From Actinomycetes bacterium (GTDB taxonomy: Bacteria > Actinomycetota > Actinomycetes > Nanopelagicales > Nanopelagicaceae), in contig JANYCW010000024.1 of the NCBI GenBank assembly GCA_025360085.1, positions 1-62,805 on the forward strand: a stretch of DNA of 62,805 nucleotides, written 5' to 3'. The position numbers were made by a program, and so were the translations under genes. The notes under the pieces were generated by a model. The model ran no database searches. It was not told where the DNA came from and worked only from the letters and a program-made list of their open reading frames with translations. Each line of letters begins with the position of its first letter. Position 1 is the first letter of the stretch. Of this stretch, positions 52,110 to 61,500 are shown piece after piece.

Positions 52110-52688
52110 TCACAGTGAGGCAAGGCCACTGATGCAGAAAGAGGTTGCAGATTTAATTTCACTTTCTGCATTGTGGCCGGCTTCAATTCTCTTTGATGCA
52201 ACATCCGTTGTAGCTTGAATATAGGCAAGAGCTTGAGCAATGTCCTTGACTCCCATGCCTTCCAAAGCTTCGTTCAACGGTGCAAGTAATGCACGGTGGG
52301 CAGCTCCAATGGCGGCGGCGCGCTCTTGTGGAAGTGATGTTGCATTGAGCGCTTTTGCCAATAAATGTTGGCCATCTGCGATGTAGTGCAAAGCTGCGGC
52401 AACCCATGATTCAATACATTCATAGGGCAGATCGCAACCGCGAATAGATTCCTTCAAGATTGCCGTAAAGTTTTTCAACTCATCAATCACCAGATCAGCA
52501 ACGATATCTGAACTGCTACTGAAGTATTCATAGACTGAAGTTCGTGCCAGACCTGCGCGCTCTGCAACGGCAGATACGGTTATGGCGCCTCCGCCAGATT
52601 CAAGAGCAATAGCGGTTGCCGCCTCTATGAGCTGGCCACGTCGCCAATCGCGGTGCTGCGCTAAAGTTGCAGTTTCGATATGCGGCAT
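52110..52688 (-). CDS. TetR-family transcriptional regulator
   Basis: The 192-residue protein starts with a TetR helix-turn-helix (VSAVAERAGLARTSVYEYFSS, about residues 38-58) followed by a helical ligand-binding domain. It follows dinG by 4 bp on the same strand. Its 3' end abuts the secreted-protein operon. The regulated genes are unknown. The nearby palindrome at 50606 is one candidate site. Confidence 0.85.
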   Translation of the reverse strand: MPHIETATLAQHRDWRRGQLIEAATAIALESGGGAITVSAVAERAGLARTSVYEYFSSSSDIVADLVIDELKNFTAILKESIRGCDLPYECIESWVAAALHYIADGQHLLAKALNATSLPQERAAAIGAAHRALLAPLNEALEGMGVKDIAQALAYIQATTDVASKRIEAGHNAESEIKSATSFCISGLASL

Positions 52689-52692
52689 TTCT

Positions 52693-54690
52693 CTATTCTT
52701 TCACGCTTTGGCTAAGTCTGCGCAATGACTCTTGAACAATAACCTTATCTGAGGTTCTCCATAATGGTGGCATGGAGTTTAGAAGCACGCTGCCATAGCG
52801 TTTAGTAATGATTCTAGAATCTAGAATCGCGACTACTCCGCGATCATCGAGCGATCTAATTAAGCGACCAGTGCCTTGAGCTAAAAGCAGAGCCGCTCGG
52901 GGAAGTGAAACCTGCATGAAACCACTGCCCCCAGCGGCATCAGCGGCGGCGGCGCGTGCTGACATGATGGGCTCATCAGGACGGGGAAATGGAATTCGAT
53001 CTATAGCCACGAGAATGCAGCTATTTCCGGGAACATCAACGCCTTGCCACAGCGACATTGTTCCGAGCAAGATGGATGTCTCATCTTTAGCAAATCGCTC
53101 GACGAGCGGGCCTACGGAATCTCCACGCTTTTGAGTAAAAATCTTTATGGGAAGTTCGGCTAAGACTTTTCGCAAATGCGAATCGGCGGCCTCTACCCCA
53201 CGCCATGATGAAAACAGCGCCAAAGTTCGCCCACCTGCAGCATCGATTAATTCACCAAGCTCGGTCAGCGCCTGAATACTTGGGCCATCTCTGCCAGGTT
53301 CGGGCAAATGTTTTGGCATATATAAAACCCCTTGATTAGCAAAGTCAAAAGGAGAGCCAACATCGAGCATCTGCAGATTCGCCGGATCTACATCTCCACT
53401 TTTGAAATCACTTTCTACATCGTCTCCAACTAAAAAGCCAATACTTTTTGCTAGTGCGTTGAAAGAGTTTCCAACTGTAAGCGTCGCCGATGTCGCAATT
53501 ACTGGCGTTTGCGTCAAAAGGTTTTCACGCAAAACTTCAGAGACCGACAGTGGAGCTAAATACAAAGTAGAAAACGTAGGTTCATACCACAACACAAAAC
53601 CATCACCGAGTTTTAGTAGCGTTGCGGCAGTCGTTGAAATCTCATTTACTGCGCCTTTGACTCGAGCGCGTTCGGCCATAATGTCGGTATCGATAATCTC
53701 ATCATCTTTGGATAGAAATTGCGTGATTGCTTGCGCACTTTCACGCACTTTTCGTATCGGTGATTCGAGGGATTGTGGGATTTCCTTTAAGCGGGCCTGA
53801 GAAGTCACATCGCCCCGAATGCTTTCGCCGTAATCGACCATGGCTTCGTGAAAATCATTGGCGGCTTTATGAAAAGAATCGGCGAGCTTGCCTGGCATAA
53901 ATTTGCGCGCCATCGCCGAGGCACGCAGAACACGTGCCGATGTCAACTCTTCAGTAACCGCTTGAGTGGCACGATCCATAAACTCGTGAGCCTCATCTAA
54001 AACGACGACGTCGCGCTCGGGCAAAATTGGATGCGAATCCACAATTTCAATTGCAAGCAAGGTGTGGTTAGTAACGACGACGTCGGCGCTCTGCGCTTTG
54101 CCTTTAGCGTTGGCCGCAAAGCAGGAAGTGCCATATGCACACTTATCGGCACCGACACACTCACGACCTGAAACTGAGTTGGCCGCCCACACTCGTCTGT
54201 CAACATCGGGGGCATCATCGCGATCACCCGAAATTCCTGGCTTGCGCGCCCATTCATGCAAGCGCTTAGCATCTTTTTCTAACGATGAGACTCCCAACAT
54301 CATTTCGCTATCTGCATCGGGCTCTTCACTATTCATCTTCTGCAAGCAGACATAGTTACCGACGCCCTTATAGATTGCATAAGTAATTTCGCGACCTAAT
54401 ACTTTTTCAAGGGCGGGAACAACGGCGGGTAAATCGCGCTCTACCAACTGGCGTTGTAGCGCGAGCGTTGCCGTTGCAACTAAAACTTTGTGGCCATGTA
54501 CTAAAGGTGGAATTAAATAAGCGAGCGACTTACCGGTACCTGTGCCAGCCTGGACCATTAAATGGTGGCGATCGGTTAAGGCATTGGCAACCGCTTCTGC
54601 CATTTGTATCTGGCCCTCGCGCGGCGCACCGCCGATTGCCGTGACCGCGGTATCAAGTGCTTGGCGCACCTTGTCCGACATATCGCTCAT
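52693..54690 (-). CDS. dinG: ATP-dependent helicase DinG (XPD-like)
   Basis: This superfamily 2 iron-sulfur helicase of 665 residues has Walker A AGTGTGKS (residues 48-55) and the DEAH box in VVVLDEAHEF. Four Cys for a 4Fe-4S cluster lie in NYVCLQ and RECVGADKCAYGTSC, and motif VI lies in QGTGRLIRSLDDRG. DinG unwinds DNA-RNA hybrids and D-loops in repair. An ACCCTA complement (TAGGGT on the minus strand) ends 7 nt before the ATG, suggesting a leaderless start. It lies between ppdK and tetR on the minus strand. Confidence 0.92.
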   Translation of the reverse strand: MSDMSDKVRQALDTAVTAIGGAPREGQIQMAEAVANALTDRHHLMVQAGTGTGKSLAYLIPPLVHGHKVLVATATLALQRQLVERDLPAVVPALEKVLGREITYAIYKGVGNYVCLQKMNSEEPDADSEMMLGVSSLEKDAKRLHEWARKPGISGDRDDAPDVDRRVWAANSVSGRECVGADKCAYGTSCFAANAKGKAQSADVVVTNHTLLAIEIVDSHPILPERDVVVLDEAHEFMDRATQAVTEELTSARVLRASAMARKFMPGKLADSFHKAANDFHEAMVDYGESIRGDVTSQARLKEIPQSLESPIRKVRESAQAITQFLSKDDEIIDTDIMAERARVKGAVNEISTTAATLLKLGDGFVLWYEPTFSTLYLAPLSVSEVLRENLLTQTPVIATSATLTVGNSFNALAKSIGFLVGDDVESDFKSGDVDPANLQMLDVGSPFDFANQGVLYMPKHLPEPGRDGPSIQALTELGELIDAAGGRTLALFSSWRGVEAADSHLRKVLAELPIKIFTQKRGDSVGPLVERFAKDETSILLGTMSLWQGVDVPGNSCILVAIDRIPFPRPDEPIMSARAAAADAAGGSGFMQVSLPRAALLLAQGTGRLIRSLDDRGVVAILDSRIITKRYGSVLLNSMPPLWRTSDKVIVQESLRRLSQSVKE

Positions 54691-54697
54691 GAGTGCA

Positions 54698-54703
54698 ACC
54701 CTA
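54698..54703 (-). promoter_or_regulatory. dinG -10 box, leaderless type
   Basis: TAGGGT on the minus strand ends 7 nt before the dinG ATG at 54690, inside the 27-bp gap after ppdK. Confidence 0.42.
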
Positions 54704-54717
54704 TCGCCACGCTGGCG

Positions 54718-57402
54718 CTACATTGTGACGGCGGCACGACCTGACTCTAGACGCGCAATTGGAACTCGAAATGGAGAACATGAAACGTAATCAAGGCCCA
54801 GTGAATTAAAGAAGTGAATACTACGAGGATCTCCCCCGTGTTCACCGCACACTCCGAGTTTGAAATCACTGCGAAGACCCCGCGCGAGATCAACAGCGGT
54901 GCGTAACAAAATTCCAACACCAGCTTCGTCCAATGATTCAAATGGGTTAAAAGGTAAAAGTTCTAAATCTAAATAACGTGGCAGGAAAGTTGATTCGACA
55001 TCATCTCGACTAAATGCCCACGTTAACTGCGTTAAATCATTTGTGCCGAAAGAGAAGAAATCGGCATACACACCTAATCGATCTGCCGTAATAGCAGCGC
55101 GTGGAGTTTCGATCATTGTGCCAATGGGGATTTTAACGCTCAAGCCTGAGCCTTTAAAAGTCTTTGCAATCTCGGCCTCAAGGGTTTCGCGTAAGTACAA
55201 AAGTTCGCGCTGGGTTGCAACAAGTGGAATCATTACCTCAGGACGCGGGTCATGACCTAACTTTCGAACTTCAAGAAATGCATGCACCAGTGCTCTAACC
55301 TGCATTTTATAGAGTTCAGGAATCAAAATTCCAAGGCGAACTCCGCGAAGGCCGAGCATTGGATTGGATTCATGTAGTCGATTTACCGCAGCGAATATAG
55401 CTCTATCACGAGGTGAGACTTCTTCTTTAAGTGCTTCGGCGCGAGCCATTTCAGCACTCAGGACTGCGAGAGAAGGCAAAAACTCATGCAGCGGTGGGTC
55501 GAGCAAGCGAATTGTCACTGGTAGCCCAGACATCGCCATCATGATGCCTACAAAGTCAGCGCGCTGTAGCGGCTCCATTTCAGAGATTACTGAGCGCTGT
55601 ACATCATCATTTTCTGCCAAAACTAATCGCTCAACATAGGAGCGGCGTGGACCTAAAAACATATGTTCGGTGCGGCATAAACCAACACCCTCAGCACCCA
55701 AAATTCGTGCGCGGATTGCATCCTCAGGTGTATCGGCGTTGGTGTGGACCTTCAATTTACGATGAGCATCGGCGTGCATCAAAATGCGATCCACGGCCTT
55801 TACCACCGGAGCCGCCTCTTCCGAATGTGCCGATAAACGTCCCTCCAGATAAGAAGTAACCGACGATGCAACAACTGGAACATCGCCTAAATAGACCGCA
55901 CCTGTTGTTCCATCAATTGAAATTACATCGCCTTCATAAACAGTGATCGCCCCAGCAGTAAATAAGTTCGCTCTCTCATCAACGGAAATTGAATCCGTTC
56001 CACAAACGGCCGTCTTGCCCATTCCTCTAGCCACAACGGCGGCATGTGAAGTCTTACCGCCGCGACTTGTCAGAATTCCTTGAGATGCAACCATTCCAAC
56101 TAAATCATCGGGGCTAGTTTCTCGGCGCACTAAAATAACTTTCTTGCCCGATTTTGAGAGATCAAAAGCCCGTTTAGAATCAAAGACAACTTCGCCAACG
56201 GCGGCCCCTGGTGATGCTGGAATTCCCCGTGCGATTTCCATTAACTGCCCAGAGGTATCAAACTGCGGAAACATGAGCATCGCTAATTGATCACCTGAAG
56301 TGCGTATGAGCGCCTCATCCATCGTTATTTTACCTTCATCAACAAACTGCAGCGAAATACGAAAAGCCGCTTCAGCGGTGCGCTTACCCACGCGGGTCTG
56401 CAGAATCCAGAGTTTTCCGCGCTCAACCGTGAATTCAATATCACAAAGATCCTTGTAGTGATCTTCTAATAACTGCATTACAGAATCAAGTTCGGCGGCG
56501 ACAACTGGAGTTAATTGGCCAAACTCGTCCAATGACATAGGGGTGCGAATACCTGCCACAACATCTTCACCCTGCGCTCTTTGAAGATAGTCACCGTAAC
56601 GCCCCGTTTCACCAGTAGATGGGTTGCGAGTGAATGCAACGCCAGTTCCAGAATCATCGCTGAGATTTCCAAAGACCATTGATTGAATATTTACCGCGGT
56701 GCCGATATCTGATGGAATTCGCTCACGTCGGCGGTACAACTGCGCCCGCTCGGAGTTCCATGATTTAAAGACAGCTTCGACTGATCTAATAAGATGCTCG
56801 CGCGGATCCGCTAGAAAATTCTCACCGGTTGCTAATTGAATTACTTTAACAAAGCCATCACACAAAAGTTTCAGCCCATCAACATCAAGTGATTGGATAT
56901 TTTCCACACCAGCAGAAGCAACAATACGATCTTGGACTTTGTGAAACTCATCAGGTGCGATGTTGCAGACGATTTTGCCAAACATCTCTATAAAGCGACG
57001 ATATGAATCCCAAGCAAAGCGCGGATTTCCTGAAGAGGCTGCAAGTGACTCGGTAACCTCTGGTGTCATTCCAACATTGAGAACTGTTTCCATCATTCCT
57101 GGCATGGAGAACTTCGCACCAGATCTCACCGAAACTAAAAGCGGATTATCGATGCCACCGAATTTTTTACCTGTCACATTTTCTAAATCTTTGAGCGCTT
57201 CTTCAATCTCAGAATGTAAAGTAGGCGGCATGTCACCTGAGTGAAGAAACTGCCTGCATGCATGCGTCGTAATTGTGAAGCCTGGAGGAACCGGTAGTCC
57301 AATGCGCACCATCTCGGCCAAGTTTGCACCTTTGCCACCTAAGAGATCTTTTTGGGACATGTCCCCGAAAGTAAATGGGTGGATAAGTCGTTCGGTCATC
57401 AT
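54718..57402 (-). CDS. ppdK: Pyruvate phosphate dikinase
   Basis: PPDK interconverts pyruvate, ATP and Pi with PEP, AMP and PPi. The 894 residues contain the N-terminal ATP-grasp domain (LLGGKGANLAEM, then GVAFTRNP). The phosphohistidine domain has H453 in GGKTSHAAVVARGMGK, and the C-terminal PEP/pyruvate TIM barrel has FGTNDLTQLTWAFSRDD and LGVCGEHGGDP with the catalytic Cys. AGAAAGG lies 3 nt before the first and 6 nt before the second of two tandem ATGs. Together with the PPi-type PFK, this makes PPi-linked, reversible glycolysis plausible. Confidence 0.97.
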   Translation of the reverse strand: MMTERLIHPFTFGDMSQKDLLGGKGANLAEMVRIGLPVPPGFTITTHACRQFLHSGDMPPTLHSEIEEALKDLENVTGKKFGGIDNPLLVSVRSGAKFSMPGMMETVLNVGMTPEVTESLAASSGNPRFAWDSYRRFIEMFGKIVCNIAPDEFHKVQDRIVASAGVENIQSLDVDGLKLLCDGFVKVIQLATGENFLADPREHLIRSVEAVFKSWNSERAQLYRRRERIPSDIGTAVNIQSMVFGNLSDDSGTGVAFTRNPSTGETGRYGDYLQRAQGEDVVAGIRTPMSLDEFGQLTPVVAAELDSVMQLLEDHYKDLCDIEFTVERGKLWILQTRVGKRTAEAAFRISLQFVDEGKITMDEALIRTSGDQLAMLMFPQFDTSGQLMEIARGIPASPGAAVGEVVFDSKRAFDLSKSGKKVILVRRETSPDDLVGMVASQGILTSRGGKTSHAAVVARGMGKTAVCGTDSISVDERANLFTAGAITVYEGDVISIDGTTGAVYLGDVPVVASSVTSYLEGRLSAHSEEAAPVVKAVDRILMHADAHRKLKVHTNADTPEDAIRARILGAEGVGLCRTEHMFLGPRRSYVERLVLAENDDVQRSVISEMEPLQRADFVGIMMAMSGLPVTIRLLDPPLHEFLPSLAVLSAEMARAEALKEEVSPRDRAIFAAVNRLHESNPMLGLRGVRLGILIPELYKMQVRALVHAFLEVRKLGHDPRPEVMIPLVATQRELLYLRETLEAEIAKTFKGSGLSVKIPIGTMIETPRAAITADRLGVYADFFSFGTNDLTQLTWAFSRDDVESTFLPRYLDLELLPFNPFESLDEAGVGILLRTAVDLARGLRSDFKLGVCGEHGGDPRSIHFFNSLGLDYVSCSPFRVPIARLESGRAAVTM

Positions 57403-57526
57403 TGACCTTTCTCTCTGAAGCCCAATCTAGCGATAGCCATAGTATCTCTGAGTTATTTCGGCCCGTGTGTGGTCTTGTGAGAAGAAATCGTATAGGATTT
57501 CACCCATAAGGGGGTGGAATTGGGAA

Positions 57527-58786
57527 ATGACGGAAAATTTTAAACGGCAGTTTCCTAGGTGGCGCGATCTTTCTCCGCTGCTTAAATTCTCAATTCCCAG
57601 GCTCCCAAGCCGAGAAAAACGCTTAGCTAAAGCCCTCACGATCTGGGATTTGAGGGCAATTGCTAAAAAACGTACTCCTCGTGGCCCCTTCGACTATACC
57701 GATGGCGCAGCTGAGAGCGAAGTGACTCTAGAGCGCGCACGCCGTGCATATATGGATCTGGAGTTTCGCCCCAATATTTTGCACAATGTTGAAAACCTCT
57801 CCCTTGAAACGAACGTATTAGGAGAGAGTTTTGCCATGCCCGTAGGAATTGCTCCAACAGGCTTTACTCGCATGATGCACTCAGAGGGCGAAAAAGCAGT
57901 AGCAAAAGCTGCGCACAAATTTGGTATTCCATTCTCGCTCTCTACCTTAGGGACAACGACGATTGAGGACGTTGTGGCGACAGTTCCCAAAGGTGTCAAT
58001 TGGTTTCAGCTTTATATGTGGAAAGATCGCGATGCCAGTATGGAGTTGGTTCAGCGCGCGCAAACTTGCGGAGTCAAAAATCTGATTCTCACGGTCGATG
58101 TTCCAGTCTCTGGGGCTCGATTGCGTGATACAAGAAACGGCTTAACTGTTCCTCCATCATTAAATATTAAAACAATCGTAAATGCCATACCGAAACCTGA
58201 ATGGTGGTTTAATTTTTTAACTACCCCAGCAATCTCATTTGCGACAATGAAAAATTGGAACGGTACCGTTGCCGAGCTTTTAGATTTCATGTTCGATCCA
58301 ACAATGACATTCGAAGATTTGGCATGGATTCGCAAACAGTGGGATGGCACTTTAACAATTAAGGGTATCCAAACCGTAGAGGATGCAAAGAAAGCAGCTA
58401 ACGCTGGAGCCGATGCAATAATTTTATCAAATCACGGAGGACGACAATTAGATAGGGCACCAATTCCTCTACATTTACTCGTTGATATTAAAAAAGAGTT
58501 AAAGAAAGAGCTTGAAATACATATCGACACTGGAATTTTGCATGGTGGAGATATTTTGGCCGCAATTGCATTAGGGGCAGATTTCACCTACATCGGTCGC
58601 GCATACCTGTACGGACTTATGGCAGGTGGTCAAGAAGGTGTGGAACGGGCGCTGACAATTCTACAAACGGAGATGATTCGTGGCATGAAACTTCTAGGTG
58701 TGAACTCAATTCAAGAGCTCGAACCAAAGCATGTTCGATTACTACCAACTAATACTGGCCTCGGAACTCTGCCAGGGGTGAAGTAG
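57527..58786 (+). CDS. lldD: FMN-dependent 2-hydroxyacid dehydrogenase (L-lactate dehydrogenase-like)
   Basis: This TIM-barrel flavoprotein oxidises L-2-hydroxy acids. Motifs are IAPTGFTRMMHSEGE, PFSLSTLGT, WFQLYMWKDRD, ILTVDVPV, and the active-site His/Arg in LSNHGGRQLD. The remaining segment TYIGRAYLYGL binds FMN phosphate. I start at ATG 57527, after GGGGGTGGAATTGGGAA. A longer form beginning at 57467 has no support. Lactate is the likely substrate, but glycolate or mandelate-type acids are possible. The gene starts the catabolic operon with the FAH gene (0-bp gap). Confidence 0.88.
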   Translation: MTENFKRQFPRWRDLSPLLKFSIPRLPSREKRLAKALTIWDLRAIAKKRTPRGPFDYTDGAAESEVTLERARRAYMDLEFRPNILHNVENLSLETNVLGESFAMPVGIAPTGFTRMMHSEGEKAVAKAAHKFGIPFSLSTLGTTTIEDVVATVPKGVNWFQLYMWKDRDASMELVQRAQTCGVKNLILTVDVPVSGARLRDTRNGLTVPPSLNIKTIVNAIPKPEWWFNFLTTPAISFATMKNWNGTVAELLDFMFDPTMTFEDLAWIRKQWDGTLTIKGIQTVEDAKKAANAGADAIILSNHGGRQLDRAPIPLHLLVDIKKELKKELEIHIDTGILHGGDILAAIALGADFTYIGRAYLYGLMAGGQEGVERALTILQTEMIRGMKLLGVNSIQELEPKHVRLLPTNTGLGTLPGVK

Positions 58787-59635
58787 ATGAGAATCGCGCG
58801 CATAGGTGAGCTTGGAGCCGAGCGACCCGTTGTAATTGAGGCTCTTGAGGCAATTTTTGTCGACTCTCTCATTTCAGATTGGTCACGTGATGATTTGGAA
58901 AATGGGGCGTTCGAACGAATTCGCGGCGCCAATCTGACTACATTACCGCGCACATCTATTAATGGGGTTCGTTTCGGCTCTCCCATTAAGAGAGCGACAA
59001 AAGTTATCTGTGTTGGGTTGAACTACTTAGGACACATCGCCGAGACTGGAGCTGAAACACCGAAAGAGCCAGTTATATTCATGAAGGCTCCCGATTCTGT
59101 TGTTGGTCCCAATGACGACATCGTCATTCCTCCTTCAAGCACGGCAACTGATTATGAAGTTGAGCTTGCCATTGTGATTGGAAAACGTGCGCTCTATCTC
59201 CAATCCCCTGATGACTCTCCAAGCCATATTTTGGGATACACCATCAGCCAAGATATTAGCGAGCGTCATTGGCAGATCGAGCGCTCTGGGCAGTGGGTGA
59301 AGGGAAAGTCATTTCCAACTTTTAATCCCCTTGGTCCATCGATTGTTACGGGTGATTCAATAGATCCACATAACTTACGTTTATGGTGCGAGGTCGACGG
59401 TGTTATGAAGCAAGATTCAAATACCAATGACCTCCTCTTTGGTATTAACCACGTTGTCTGGTACATCAGCCAGTTCATGGAGCTTTTCCCAGGTGATGTC
59501 ATCAATACCGGTACGCCGTTTGGGGTCGGACTTGGATTTAAACCTCCTGTGTATTTACACGCAGGTCAAGTTGTCCGCACAGGAATTGACGGAATTGGTG
59601 TGATTAAATCTCAAGTTATAGATTTTATGCCGTAG
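58787..59635 (+). CDS. Fumarylacetoacetate hydrolase (FAH) family protein
   Basis: This FAH-fold hydrolase or isomerase of 282 residues has the metal-binding DYEVELAIVIGK, the ICVGLNYLGHIAE segment, and DVINTGTPFGVG near the C-terminus. Family members cleave carbon-carbon bonds in 2,4-diketo acids (for example 2,4-diketo-3-deoxy sugar acids) or hydrate 2-oxo-pent-4-enoates. In non-phosphorylated L-fucose/L-rhamnose catabolism such a hydrolase gives pyruvate and L-lactate, which would suit the adjacent lactate dehydrogenase. The actual substrate is unknown. It starts immediately after lldD. Confidence 0.87.
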   Translation: MRIARIGELGAERPVVIEALEAIFVDSLISDWSRDDLENGAFERIRGANLTTLPRTSINGVRFGSPIKRATKVICVGLNYLGHIAETGAETPKEPVIFMKAPDSVVGPNDDIVIPPSSTATDYEVELAIVIGKRALYLQSPDDSPSHILGYTISQDISERHWQIERSGQWVKGKSFPTFNPLGPSIVTGDSIDPHNLRLWCEVDGVMKQDSNTNDLLFGINHVVWYISQFMELFPGDVINTGTPFGVGLGFKPPVYLHAGQVVRTGIDGIGVIKSQVIDFMP

Positions 59636-59636
59636 T

Positions 59637-60431
59637 TTAATCTTTAGGTAAATCAAAGAGTGCTAACGTACTCGTAAACCCTCCATCTATTTGAATACTA
59701 GTTCCAGTGACAAAATCCGATGCAGTTGATGCAAAGAAGTTAGCAATGCCCTCAAAATCACCGGGTGACCCCCAGCGCCCTGCAGGAGTTCGCGAAAGAA
59801 TGTGCTCGGGTAGACCCGGAATTGCGCGAGTAACCGAAGTCATCTCGGTAGTAATCCAACCGGGCAAGATTGTATTTACTTGAATATTGTCAGCACCCCA
59901 GGCCGCTGCCAATGACTTCCCTAACTGGACTACCGCCCCTTTTGTAGCCGAATAAATCGGAGCAACTCCAAATCCTTGAACACTTGTGAGTGAGCCAATC
60001 AGGATTATTTTGCCTCCACCACGCTTTTTTAACTCTGGATAGAGCAATTGCGAACATGTAAAGACTGCCTTGAGATTGACGTCAATTATTTGATCAACAA
60101 TCTCCTCACTATATTCTTCGGGTCGCATTCGAATATTTAGACCGGCGTTAGCGATTAAAATATCAACTCCACCAAAATCTGAAACTGTTGCTGCAATTGC
60201 ATTTTCAATATCTTGTCTCGAAGTGACATCGACTAGATAAGAGCATGCACTAACGCCTAACGCTTGTAGCTCTTTGGTTGCAGCGGCGTTTTTATCGTTA
60301 TCGCGCGCCCAGATTGCGATATTGGCACCGGATTTTGCAAGTCCCCGTGCGCATCCCAAACCTATTCCGCCATTGCCGCCAGTGATTACCGCCGTCTTAC
60401 CGGTCAGATCAAATAATGAATTAGAGGTCAA
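59637..60431 (-). CDS. Short-chain dehydrogenase/reductase
   Basis: This classical SDR has the NAD(P)-binding TGGNGGIGLGCARGLA, the NAG motif in ANAGLN, catalytic Ser in GSLTSVQG, and YSATK. The C-terminal IQIDGGFT completes the family pattern. It probably oxidises or reduces a hydroxyl of a sugar acid or hydroxyacyl compound. I favour a TTG start at 60431, giving the usual short N-terminus before LFDLTGKTAVITGG, with AGG 8 nt upstream. An ATG at 60467 lies deep inside the Gfo gene. It overlaps the Gfo gene by 11 bp. Confidence 0.88.
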   Translation of the reverse strand: MTSNSLFDLTGKTAVITGGNGGIGLGCARGLAKSGANIAIWARDNDKNAAATKELQALGVSACSYLVDVTSRQDIENAIAATVSDFGGVDILIANAGLNIRMRPEEYSEEIVDQIIDVNLKAVFTCSQLLYPELKKRGGGKIILIGSLTSVQGFGVAPIYSATKGAVVQLGKSLAAAWGADNIQVNTILPGWITTEMTSVTRAIPGLPEHILSRTPAGRWGSPGDFEGIANFFASTASDFVTGTSIQIDGGFTSTLALFDLPKD

Positions 60432-61497
60432 TAGATTTGCCTGAGTCCATAGAACGATACAGTGCATGAACGAGTTTGAGAGTGTTTACGTTATCGCGAA
60501 CCGATGACCGTACTTGGCTACCTATTGCTATTGCCGACATTACCGATCCCATTGTTCCGATAAATGCATCTGGAAACCAACGAGTGGTAACTGGATATGG
60601 CATCCAACCATCGGTGGGCACTACTTGTGAATTAACTTCGAGAGTATCTACACGGCCACTCGGATAGTCATATAACAAACCTAGAGTTCCCCTGATAGAT
60701 CCCTTGTCTCCATCTATTCGATACTCGGCATAGTTATCACCACCACGATTGACATGATTGGCATGTACGAGCGCACTTACTCCTTGCGCATATTTGTAGG
60801 TACTTATCGTTCGGGTCTCTCCTTTTGGATATTGACCCTTAGTACGACCATCGACACAAAAAACAGTTTTAGGATCTCCAAGAAACCAACGGATGAGATC
60901 GTGATAATGAATGGAGTGAAGCATTATTTCCAGACGTTCGAGATCTTTTGCCCAAGGCCAGAGCTCCCAAGGGGTAATTAAGTTGACTGTTATCGAGAAG
61001 TTACTAACTTCACCAATCCAACCTAACTCAACCATTTTGTGTGCAGCAGCTACGCCTTCTTCAAAACGAAGTTGTTGATTTACTCCTGCAATTATTTTGT
61101 ACTGATCCACTAGATCGGCCATTGCGGTACCGGCTTCAACGGTAGTAGCCAAAGGTTTTTGTGCCAAAATATTTTTACCTACTTTTGCAATCTTTTCAAA
61201 TAATGCTGGCTGGGTATCGGCAGGAACTGCAATATCGAAAATTACAGCCTGTGATTGTTCCAACATTTGATCAAGGTTGTCGTAAACTTTTTCAATCCCA
61301 TGACGCTTGGCAACATCATGGGCTTTTTCAGCATCGACATCAGTTATACCGACAACCTTGACGCCAGCTTTTCTATATGCGGGAAGGTGGGCACCATCAA
61401 CGATTCCGCCTGCTCCCACAATTGCAACCGGCACTCGGTGATTCTTAGGAATTTCAAGACGGACTGCGTCAGCAACTTCTTTGAACTGGTCTATCAC
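60421..61497 (-). CDS. Gfo/Idh/MocA family oxidoreductase
   Basis: This NAD(P)-dependent sugar oxidoreductase-fold protein of 358 residues has the Rossmann motif PVAIVGAGGIVDGAHLPAY. The conserved EKP motif is replaced by QKP in ILAQKPLATT, so the catalytic Lys is still there. The C-terminal alpha/beta domain follows. It may act on a sugar, inositol or cyclic polyol. The start is GTG with a perfect AAGGAG site that overlaps the end of the MaoC gene, so the two are coupled. Confidence 0.88.
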   Translation of the reverse strand: MIDQFKEVADAVRLEIPKNHRVPVAIVGAGGIVDGAHLPAYRKAGVKVVGITDVDAEKAHDVAKRHGIEKVYDNLDQMLEQSQAVIFDIAVPADTQPALFEKIAKVGKNILAQKPLATTVEAGTAMADLVDQYKIIAGVNQQLRFEEGVAAAHKMVELGWIGEVSNFSITVNLITPWELWPWAKDLERLEIMLHSIHYHDLIRWFLGDPKTVFCVDGRTKGQYPKGETRTISTYKYAQGVSALVHANHVNRGGDNYAEYRIDGDKGSIRGTLGLLYDYPSGRVDTLEVNSQVVPTDGWMPYPVTTRWFPDAFIGTMGSVMSAIAIGSQVRSSVRDNVNTLKLVHALYRSMDSGKSIDL

Positions 61498-61500
61498 GGC

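Noticed and set aside
53402-53800. A plus-strand frame of 132 codons inside dinG
   Set aside because: It is a shadow of the helicase coding region, serine-rich as antisense frames often are.
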